The translations under genes and the position numbers were made by a program. A stretch of DNA of 64,000 nucleotides from the NCBI RefSeq assembly GCF_932276165.1, contig NC_064000.1, positions 496,001-560,000 on the forward strand, given 5' to 3'. The notes under the pieces are model-generated. The model saw only the letters and a program-made list of their open reading frames with translations, made no database searches and had not been told where the DNA came from. Shown in pieces: positions 29,301 to 41,300 of this stretch (position 1 is the first letter of the stretch; every line of letters starts with the position of its first letter). The DNA comes from Plutella xylostella. Its lineage: Eukaryota > Arthropoda > Insecta > Lepidoptera > Plutellidae.

Positions 29301-32300
29301 ATTAAGTCACTATGAGAGAACTGCACCAACATGTATGTATACATAGTTAGGCTAACTAAAAACACCACATAACTATACAGAATGTTGCAAAAAGGGTATA
29401 CTTACTAAGCCGAAACCTACATGTGCAACATGGTATATCTAAGCCTGAAAATGAAAAAGAAATTCGCGAAAAAAAATGTATTTTCCATAGTAAAAAATCA
29501 CGTGACCACGTCACGTTAGTTTCTTTGATTATTATTTTTTCGTGAATTTTCAAATACTGATTTCATTTTCGGGCTTAGATAGATATAGCATGCTGCACAT
29601 GTAGGTTTCGGCTTCCCTTTTTGCAACATCCTGTATAGACAAACTACTCTCAAGGAATGATTTAATAACCTCTCGGACATAGAGAGCGCGAAGAAGGAGA
29701 GTAAACAGCAATATTCGCAATAAAACACCAGTTCATTCGCGTCATGAGGAGACTTAATTTTACCGGGATAAAAATAGGTTGGCTAAACTTTTCAGTTAAG
29801 TACTTTGGTTTAGTTACTTATTTATATTAATTTACATAGGAAAACATTTATAAATAAATCTATTTAAAATACCATGTGAAAAAACACGACAAAAAACCAC
29901 AAAAGTTTATCAAACATCAAGAAAACCCCGGCGAGCACTCGGAATCTTCCGACAACAGACGCCGAGGTAGGGGCGCGCCTTCACTTTCAACTATACATAT
30001 AAAAGGTTACTCTGCCTCTCTGCACGACAGTCCACGACCAGATAGAGCCGAGAGGGACACCAGGTCCTACCTCCACACATCATGGTTTCGTTCTTAACTG
30101 TGAGTAGTGTTCAAATCTTAGTTAATTAGTGCAGCAGCTTGAAGTTCAAAAAGTGATGTTTCGTGGTGGAAAAAAGTGTGGTGTGCGATGTTTGGATTGA
30201 TTTTTCGGTGATGATGATGAGGGATAACGCAAAAATAATGATTAACTTCCGCTATTGTTTTTAGTAATCAATCACGCGTTGTCCTGTGTCAGTGGTTCAA
30301 AGTTGATACATTTTCGCCAGAGGATATTCATGCTGCCCGTTAAAAGTGTGAACAAACCGAAATCTATAAGAATATGATCTCTTTGTGAGGGTGTTAGTTT
30401 AGTTCCTCTTTACCTGGCTAGCTGGAATGAAATCTTTATAAATATCCCTTTAAGCTCTAAGCTTCCTTCCTAAGTATAAAAGCTTGGGCCATTTTACACC
30501 ACGCTGGTCCCCTACTGTTGGTGGTTATAATTTTTTTTCCATCACCATAAGAGCGATGGTATCCATTGGACATTCAGCCGGGATTTGAACCCGCATCTCT
30601 ACCATACTAGCGGGGGCGTTATATCCGGCTGAGCTGTAATCCAAAATTATACCTATTTGTTACTTATAATTATATAAATCTTACAATGGCAAAAATTATA
30701 TACTTAGGTATCGTATAAAACAAGGTTTTTGTGCTTATACAAAAGCAATGAAAAAGTTCCAGTAACATAGGACTAAATTACTCCTAAACGGCAAAGGCTA
30801 CTTTAATGACACCGCATCAGAGTATTACCAAAATAAAAACGTAAATGTTGTAATCAAATTGTAAATTTCATCTTTTTTAAATTTGAGGTTATTTGGTGTA
30901 GGCATTTTGTGTGTGGAACTTTGTCATTGCTCATGAGTGTATTTAAATTCGTGTAAAGCACCAAGCTTTTTATTTATTTATTTATTTATTTAAACACTTT
31001 ATTGTACACAGAAATATAGATACATAACAATTGAAAAACACAGTGAAAGCATACAATGGCGGGCTTATTGCCAAAAAGCAATTTCTTCCAGCCAACCTTT
31101 GTTGGTGGATAAAAGAGTTACTAACGAGCTATTAAGTTACAGGTACAATAACAATACTAATTTAATACAGCCTACAATTTTTTGTGCTTATAATTAGCAT
31201 ACCTAGTGCTAGTGTACATACTGACGGAAAATCTCAACCGGGAAGTAGTGCTTACAACTCCGAGCGGCAGATTGTTAGAAAGTTTTAACTATCGGTCAAT
31301 CAGTCCAGGTTATTAACAGTCCTATTTACCGCCGTTAAATGTTTACATATGCAAATAACTACTTTGCTATTTCCCGAACGATGCATTTTATGTAATACGA
31401 GTACCTAAGTTAAGCACAGGTGTAGATAGATATATGCAATGTTTTGCCGCATAGGCTTTCCTGGATAATCTGATTTGATACCCATGGATAAATTATAATA
31501 CACAATACGTAAATTTACATCGAATATAGAACATTTGGCAATAGGCTAGAAAATCTAGATGCGTTGTATATGCGTATTTGCTATCGATATATCGAGTGAG
31601 TGCTTTGCAATATTTTTTGCATAAATCATTTATTTTGCAAGTCCATGACCAAAGTGTAGAGATCATGAAGTTAGACAACACATATACACTAACCTAGATT
31701 ACAATCTAGACTAATCTATTTGAAATTGCTAAAAATAAGAGTACGCACTTACCAATAACCTTCATAGAGAACTGGATACAGGAACATAAACCCCTACATA
31801 AAATAGAACACCTTAAATTAAATAATGATCATCCTGATCAAAAAAAACTTATCAGAAGTTTTTGATAAACTTCACGGGTTTTTCAATCTTGAACTTCCCA
31901 ACTTTGCAAAAGCATAACGACGTATCTACCAAAAGCGTCTATTTCTAAAAAGCTCTGTTTCCCTAGAGAAAGCAAATAACATAAAAAGCTCTTGTCCTGG
32001 GTTGACCGGGAAGTGGGAAGTGATCATGAGCTAGTCATGAGCCCATCAGTCGGTTGTGCAACCGACACTTCGTGGGCCGCGCATCCTTTCTCCATATTCA
32101 CCATGTTATGTTTGTACCTATGTTTACATAGCAGTAGTTTATGGTTGCGTAGATAGCCGACGGCATCATTTACTTGGTGAAAGAAGAGCTTTAAAGTTCA
32201 TGTTATTTATGATATCAACTCTTTTCGTAAGTAAACTTTTAAGCAATTCGTGATTATGGACTACTTTAACGTCTTGTGCTTAAGTTTATATGTCAAAGTT

Positions 32301-35300
32301 TTTTTTATGTAGATAGTCTTATAATAATTTAGCCGTTAATTTGACTATTACATCAGTAAAAAAGTGTTATTCCATTGCATTGCGTGCATTTATATAAAAA
32401 CTTGAGTCAATAGAACGGAGCTTTTCCTGGCCCCAACATGTCTGAGTGCAGTGCTCTTACTTCACACTTTCCAGACTACATCTAGACATCTATACCCAGC
32501 CTGGGTCTAGATCCTAAACTATCTGTCTGACCACTTTCGATGTTAAACACTACCTGGCTAACCAATCGCCTGTGGAGATTGCAACAACTATCGATGCATA
32601 AACGAATGTTCCATTCTTAGACGTATTGTTTCGACATTTACTGTATAAAAATAGTAACTAATGCAAAACTTTGCATGATTTACAAATTGTAAACTAAAAC
32701 TCTATAAGTTAGGTACCTATATACATGTACTACAGATTTTTGTATGTATCAAATGAGAATTATTGTTCTTGTGCGTACAAAGGAATTCAAAATAATGCGT
32801 TTTACGGAAACAACGAAGTATTTTACATTTCAGTTTATTTCATTGTTTATATATTGTATTCTAATGCCGTTTTAGATTCACACAGTATGTTTTGAATGTT
32901 GATGTTATTTTAACAGGATGTCCTGAGAATTAGATAAGCTTGCTGTCTTATTTTTTGTTGCTCTTTAGTATTTATTTTGGATTTTTATCATATATTTATG
33001 GTATATTAATATCCTAATTAATTACATACCATAATAAACATAAAATTAAAAAACTTAGTTAAATAACAATCCCTAATTTCGCAATCTCTACTCTAATTGG
33101 AAAGCCTCTATACACTTTGTATGCGAGAATACTAACATCTAGGATTCAGAACACATGACTAATATGCTTTAAATTGGTACCTAAAGCGTGTGTTTTTCTT
33201 TTGTTTCCAGCTCAGCTGTGTGTTCCTGGCGTCACTAGGAGCGAGCTTCGCTACTTTTGGTCACGAACAGTGAGTTTTCACACTTTTCTCTATTAATTTT
33301 CCCCTCTAAAGAGACAGCTCTCTATAGAGACATTAAGCCGCGCCGTGTGTTTAGATGAACCGCAAAAAGATGAAGAGGCAGCGATTTGGTTTGAGATTTT
33401 CTGATTTCTCGGGTTTTTCGCACGGTGCGTCGCGCGGGGTGTAATCGGGGGAAATCGACCCATTGTGTGTTGGAAACAAAAGATTATTTGTTATGTCGCT
33501 TTTAGGGTTATGTAGTTTGAACTGCGGAAGATGTCGAGGGAAATTGACGGTTCAACGTTCTGACCATTACGCTATAAGAACGAATAATCTACGAAGACAA
33601 TAAACAAAAAACCCAAGACCAATAAGTAAGAAGTTTGCTGATTCATTGATGTTCTTCATGTTAATTAAATTGTAATATCTCAGTAAAAATGCATAAACTT
33701 AAATTAGTCAGTAACTTAGATTAGTTACCTATTTCATTTTTCAAAAAGTACAGAAATTTCCACGAAACCCTAATTAAACGAACGCAATTAAATACGTGAC
33801 TCTACAGCTACAGACCCCTCCGTGGCTAGAGAACGTCGCGCTTGCCCATTGTTTTTGATGTCATAATGTTGTTTATTTGTTTGTTTACCGAAGGGTTCAC
33901 ATACTGTTGTTTTTATTTAATTAAGAAGTCTTCTCGTGGGTAATTGAAACGTGACTTTAGCTGATGAATGCGGAGGCGTGGAGACAGTTAATTAGCTTTC
34001 AACCATAGATAGTTCCCTCACGGACGAAAACGAAAGTGTTTTAAATAGATTGGACTGTTGGAAATGCCGTAAAACTTATACTGTGCTACCACAAAAAACT
34101 TTAAACATTGTTTAACAAGTGTTTAAAACAAAATTTGACAGATTTTGTAGGCGTTTGACAGCGCTAAACACCTGTTAAATACTGTCTAAGTTTTTGTGGT
34201 AAGGCTGATAATATTCAATGAATACTTGAGTCATGCATCGGTTAGCATAGGTACTTACTGATTTAGACCACGTTCAGTGCAGCGAGCATAGGATTCGATA
34301 CTATTTTCGAATCTACACGAAGGGTCACTTTTACAAAACGCTAAACGTAATTAAATCAAATTTTAAATACATTTTGTACTAACTGACAGACGTATGACAG
34401 GCTACTAAATACGTTTAGCGTTTGGTGAAATTCCACCTAACATATGGAAAAAACAAATGTCACTTTTGGAACTAACTTTGCCTTACATTTTGACAGTGAC
34501 AGTTGACGATACGCAACGTTAACGGAGGATCGAAACTTGTGCTCACGACTCAGATGACAACTGAATAAAATGTATGTAAGTAGTTGTAAACGCGCGCTAT
34601 CAAAACGCGCGTTGAGCGCTTGTCATCTGAACGTGGTCTAATACTTACGTCGAAGTGGCAAGCTCGATTTTCCGTTCTTATATTGAAACACAGATATTTA
34701 TTTGAGAGTTTGGGACTATCTATCCGATGTAAAAATTGCAACAGGTTCGCTGCACCCATTAAGACATACACTGTCGAAAACTATAATATATGTAACTATG
34801 TAACCATTCCATCAACTAATTACTTTGTCTTTGTTGCAGTGTCCACATCCGTATCCACATCCCTGAGGAGCACCACGAGCCGAAGCACATCCACCACGAG
34901 GAGCACCACGACCACGGACCCCCGAGCTACGGACCCCCCAGCTATGGACCCCCTAGCTTCGGAGGAGGCGGCGGCCACGGGGGCGGCCATGGAGGTGGCC
35001 ACGGGGGCAGCTTCGTCGAGCATCTGCACGGAGGATTCATCGACCATCTGAAGGGCCATGGAGGAGGCGGGCACGGCCATGACGACCACGGCCACGGCGG
35101 CGGCGGATTCGACCTTGGAGGCGGCCATGGAGGAGACAGCTACAGCATTGGAGGAGGCGGCGGCCATGGCCACGGCGGCGGTGATAGCTACAGTATCGGA
35201 GGCCACGGCGGTGGTGGACATGGAGGAGACAGCTACAGCTTAGGTGGAGGAGGCGGACACGGCGGCGGCGGCCATGACTTCGGCGGTGGACTCGGCGGAG

Positions 35301-38300
35301 GCTTTGGCGGGGGCCACGGCGGCGGTGGATTCTCCTCCGGCGGACACGACAGCTACAGCGTCGGCGGAGGCGGCCACGACAGTCACAGCATTGGAGGAGG
35401 CCATGACAGCCACAGCTCCGGCGGCGGACTCGGCAGCTACGGCGGCAGCTCGTTCTCTGGACATGACAGTTTCGGAGGTGGTCACAGCTCAGGAGGCTTT
35501 GGAGGAGACAGTTACAGCTTGGGTGGTGGAGGAGGCCATGATCATGGCAGTGACAGTTTTGGAGGAGGCCATGGCGGCTCCAGCTTCGGAGGCAGCAGTC
35601 ATGGAGGTGACAGCTACAGCCTCGGCGGAGGCGGCGGGCACGGCGGAGACAGCTACAGCATTGGAGGAGGCCACGGAGGCCACAGCGGTGGGTTTGGCGG
35701 CGGCCACGGCAGCAGCAGCTTCGGAGGAGGCGACAGTTACAGTTTGAGCCACTCGAGTCACTCCAGCCATGGCGGTGACAGCTACAGCGTGCCTTTCTCT
35801 GGAGGACACGGGAGCTCAGACTTTGGAGGCAGTCACGGAGGCGGTTTTGGAGGAGACAGCTACACGAACGCCATCGGGGCCGGCCACGGGGGAGGTCCGT
35901 ACCACAAGAAGTGAGGATCTTTAAGGATCGGAGGAAGCCACCTAAGTCATAGTCGTTCTTTTAGACTCAGTATTTACTTTGTAGTTTAAGGGCAATGGCT
36001 GCTATCCAGCGAGATGTGAACGAAAGTTCGAGAGAAAATAAGATGGCGGCCATTACAAAACGATTAATATTGTTGTTTGTAAATAAGTTATTGTTATTGT
36101 TGTAATAATTAAACTAATATTTAAACGATTTCTGGTGTTATTCGTCACGGTCCTTTCTTTCTCTTATTTATTGTTACATCGGACATTACATTTCTGCATT
36201 CACATACACAGGTTCAGTCTGTTATTATTATCATTCTTACGCCTTACATAATAAGGCTTTGTACGTACAAATACGGTTATGTAAGGTTGCACAATGGGCA
36301 GTGCAGATTCGGAGGTGAGCGTGAGTTCAAATGGCCGAAATTATTGCAGTCTCTTGTTTCTTGATGACCGCTCTAGATTATTAACCTACTTGGACTTGGT
36401 TGTTCCTAGCCTTAGATAGTTAGAAAATAGCTTTCAAAAGTGAATTGTGTTCATGAGATTCTTTACTTACACTATAGTGTGTTAATTTATTTAATTTAAA
36501 AACGTAAAAGGTACATTCAGTGTCTAAAATTTACAAATAGTCCTATATCGTCACACTTACATACTACTTACAACAAAACATGTGTATTAAATATCAGTTA
36601 AGCTGATTGTTCTGTTTCTGGAGGTAGTGCAGGCGAACCTTAGACTTAAAAGTTAAAAGTTTCAATGTACTGCGATTGCCTTTTATGCAATGGTAACTGG
36701 TTCCACATGGAACCGCTGACACGGTGAAAGAATCCGAATACCCTGCCGCATTATGCTCACATTAAATTTAATAACTATAAAAATCTTTAGCCAAACTTAA
36801 CCTCTTCTTACTTTGACGTTCTCAGTTGTGGAAACCGACTAGTGGTTAGCTTTAGGAACATCCATGAATAATAATTATCATTGTCAAATTATAATTCGAC
36901 ACGGAAGCGGAACATAAATGAGTGTAGTTTTCCGTAAATACCTTTACCTTTAGAACGACTTCGGATCTACGAGTCTTTACAATGCATCCGGTAACTAGTG
37001 AATGTAACAATCAAATTACTTTGTTATGTATAAAATTAGCTACACTGTGTAAGCGGATTTCCCGAGTAAATCATTTTAAGAATGGGTATGGAATGTAGTT
37101 AAGTGAAATACACAATCGTACGAGGTCTTTCTGTTATTTTACAAATATTTATATGAGCAAAGACCCTGTAAGTTTCTTTGAGATATTAATATTAACTACT
37201 TAGAGCATTTCTAGTCACAGATATTGTGTCGGCATGATAAGCCAAATACAGTGAAAAATAGCTAAATTTAGTAGAAAGTAGAAATCCCATGAATCCCATC
37301 CATATTGCGCATGCAAAGATGGCCAAAGAATTTTGAAAGCTTTTTTAGCACACAGGTGCAACCGGAAGTAACTGGATGAGGAAAGTCATACTCTTCGGTA
37401 GAGGCCTAGGTCCATCAGCCTAACTGCCTCTGTGGTCTAGTGGTAGAAGCTTCGCTCCATGGCCCAGAGGTCCCGGGTTCGATTCCCGGGTGGGACCATC
37501 AATTTGTGTTTCTAAATTGTGGTTCTAAGTTTGGTTAGGACATAGAAGGCTGATCACCTGATGTCCGAAACAGTGAAACGATCCATGCTGTCGGATGGGC
37601 ATGTAAAGCAGTCGGTCCTGCGCCTAGCTCTCTCCAGTCGTGTCGGTCAATCCGTCCCATTGGGTTATGAGAGTGATGGAACAGAGAGTGCTCCTGTGTA
37701 CTGCGCACACACTTGGGCACTATAATCTACTCCTGCGTAGATGGCTGATCTCAAATGAGATTGGCCGCCGTAGTCGAAATTCGGCTAGGAGGACATTAGG
37801 TCCATCAGTGAACCATAACAATTAGTGCCTAATAATTAAACATAATATATTTTTTGAAAAGCTACGAATTGGTTTGTTTACATCGGGGTCCAGTCGTGAC
37901 ATCACAGTCGTGGGTCGTTGACTCTAGTGGGCGGATCACTTTTACCCGAGCACGGAGACTATAAGACTATACTTGGGTAGAGGTCTAGACTGCCTAGTGT
38001 ACCTAGGTAATGGGCGATGTCCTGCGCAGTTTGTTGGAGTTTTTCTATTGACTGCTAAAGAAGATCCGAAAAGCACTTATTAGAGCTTACTCAATCACAT
38101 TTTATGTGCCTTAATTTTCGCTCTCTTTTTGACCCAACCTCATTCACACATGAAAACCAACTTGCTAAGATCAATTTGGACTTTTCATACCGTCCTTATT
38201 TCCTGCATCGTAAGACTTAAACTCAAACTTGTCGTTTTTAGAATGGTGGTCACTAGTAGTCACTACACCTATATTCACACTACAGCTACAGGACTGACCT

Positions 38301-41300
38301 TTCTCTTATTCGTATTGCATAACATAATGGAGCTTTTGTAGGGTAATTGTAGCTAGAACCGGCCCATCTGACGGCAGATTCCCATGCACTACATAAAGAC
38401 AAAAGCACTGGTGCTTATTGTAATCACGCCTCGACCAAACGAATCGTTGTTCTATTGATGTCTCGGGCTTTTTGCCTTTTGTCTTTTTGATTTGCCCAGT
38501 TTGTTAAATTCGTTGTTACGTTATACCTCTGTTATATCCACATATTTAGGTGTTAAAAAGGGTATGGGTAAGCCGAAATGAGGTCATCTAAACAAAGTTT
38601 GCTTTACAAACTTTAAAAATTCGCGAATAAAATTTTGCTACAAACTTTGTTGGACAAGTGACTTTTTTACTATGGCGAGTAGATTTTTTTCAAGAATTTC
38701 CAAATGCCGAAAAACTACCACTTTTCATAGACCTGTAGGGCTAGTACAGGTTTGTTAGATTTTTGGAAACTATAACAGTTTACTTTTTCTCGCATACAAA
38801 GTGGCGCCTCTAGCGGAAACTATCATGCGACTTTTGACTGATAATGTATGCAGTAAAACGTAAACTTTTATAGTTTTCAAAAATTGCAAAACCTGTACTA
38901 CGGGCTGGTGATGATAGTGTGATGACGTCACCCAGCTCTATGGTAGTGTTGTCGGAAGTCGGAGCGAGTGCAAGTGGCTGCGAGGTAATTGCCTGAAGTG
39001 CGAGCGAGCGAGGTGCCGCCTGTCCCTTGCACGCTAACGAGTAGTGCTGGGAAGCACTGTCTATCGATGTCGATAAAATTACACCCAACGAGCAATCAAA
39101 AACATTCACTGACGTAATGGAACTTCAATGGCAGGTATAACTTTTTCATCACGTGAGTGTATTCGAATTTAGGTTTTAGATGGTGGTTAGTTTCAATTAA
39201 AGCAAGAAAACGACTACGGCATAATTATTACCTACGAGGGCGATACCGAAATGATCGGGAATAGAAAAAAGTACAAAGATATCATAATATTATTTACTTT
39301 TATTGTTTTTCAAAGTAGTCTCCGTGACATTCAATGCACTTTTTCATTCGATTAAACCAATCATTGAAACAGTAATTCCAGTCTGAAGTGGATACTGTCA
39401 AAACAGCTGATTTGTAAGCTTCGACCGCCTCTTCTGGGCCGCTAAACCGTTGACCACGTAGCATATCTTTAATTCTTGGGAATGTAAAATAATCATTGGG
39501 GCTCAGATCAGGGCTATACGGAGGATGGTCCATCAACTCCACGTTTTCCATATTTAAAAACGTTCTTGTTTTGCGAGCGGTATGAGAGCTTGCATTATCG
39601 TGGTGAAGGATTATACGACGATTCGGGTTAGTTTTACGAAGTTCTCTTACGACTTCCGGCAAACAAACTGTTGTGTACCAATCAGCAGTAACCGTCCTTT
39701 GTTCTTGTAATGGAATCGTAGCCACATGGCCAGTTTTCGATACAAACGAAGCGACCATTTTTTTCGACACGCTGCGTGAGCGAATAACTTTTGTTGGCTT
39801 GACCTCACCTTCGAAGACCCAAACTGCCGATTGATGTTTTCTTTCGGGCTCATATGAATAAGTCATAAGTCATAAGTCATTTATTCATAATATTACGATT
39901 ACATGTCAAAATTTAAATACATAATAATATAATAATAATAATATAATAATAATTTACAATTACCAATAATTAATTACCTTTAGTAGATATAATGTCACAA
40001 TATAATTATAAGATTATAAAAATAATCATTATTACACAATGTATAAATAAGTTAATAAAATTAATTTAAATTGAATAAAAGATTAACTAGGTCGAACATT
40101 CAATCGATAAATTCGTCAAATTTATAGAACGCTTGCTCGACAAGCCAGCGTTTTAGTGCGGACTTGAACCGATCATGGCTAGGTGCTTCCGTGATGGCAA
40201 TAGGCAGCTTATTATACACCGCGGGTCCCATGACATGGGTGAGCTTCCCAGACTTGGCCAGCCCGCGGCCCAGGGCCATCAGTTTGTTGGCCCGGCGCGT
40301 ATTGCGATGGTGCACGTCGCCGTGGGTTTGGTAGGAGTCGTAGTTGTCTCGGACGTACATCGCTACCTGGTAAATCACTATGGAGGGCAGCGTCATGATG
40401 CCTAGCGACTTAAAGTACGGCCTCGCGGAGGTGTCCTGCGACACGCGTGCGATGGCTCTGACGGCCCGCTTCTGCATTCTAAAGGCGCGCTCCCAGTCGG
40501 CGGCGCGCCCCCAGAGCTCGGCGCCGTACTGCAGCAGCGAGTGCACGGTGGCGAAGTAGCAGGTGCGGACCACCTCGGCGGGCACGGTGCGCGCCAGGCG
40601 GTTCAGCGCGAAACATGCGCTGCCCAACTTTCCGCAAACTTTATCGATGTGAGCATCCCAGGTCAACCCTCTGTCGAGTATAAAACCCAAGAAGGTGGCG
40701 GCTTTGGTTTGTTCGACGACTGCATCACCCGCTCGTACCGAGATGGCTTTCGGTGGTTGGCCAGCAAGGTTGAAATGTATGAACTGGGTCTTGCTGATGT
40801 TCAAAACCATTCCGTTCATTCCAAACCACTGAGCGAGTTTTGTAGCCGTCTCGTTTAAACGCTGCTTCAGTTGCTCGATGTTGGGAGCGACGACTACTCC
40901 CGCCACATCGTCCGCGTACATTAGCATGTGCGCAGTATCGATGCTTTGGGGCAGGTCGTTCAGGAGGAGCGAAAACATAATATTCGACAGCGAGGAACCC
41001 TGGGCTACCCCCATCGCTGTAGTCAGCGGATCAGACCTAATAGAACCTCCTTCGCCCACTACGACTTGCGACCTCTGGCGCATGGAATAAATTCACGATT
41101 CATCACCAGAGACGATATTGTAGACAGCATTTGAACTGCCTCCATTGAACCGTTGCAGAGCAGATCGACACCAATTAACACGAGCCGACTTTTGTTCCTC
41201 GGTCAAACGGTGGGGCACCCAGCGCGAAACTAACTTCTTGACACCCAGTTCTTCATGTAAAATGGTTTGAATGGCTGTCATACCAATGCTGAGAGAAGCC

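Noticed and set aside
34820..35809. Long antisense and off-frame ORFs rich in Ala, Val and Ser across the cuticle exon
   Set aside because: They are shadows of Gly-rich GGN codons; the spliced plus-strand frame has a signal peptide and sensible repeats.
37426..37497. Possible tRNA gene
   Set aside because: The A and B boxes are good but the two halves of the acceptor stem do not pair, and a SINE body with target duplications follows.
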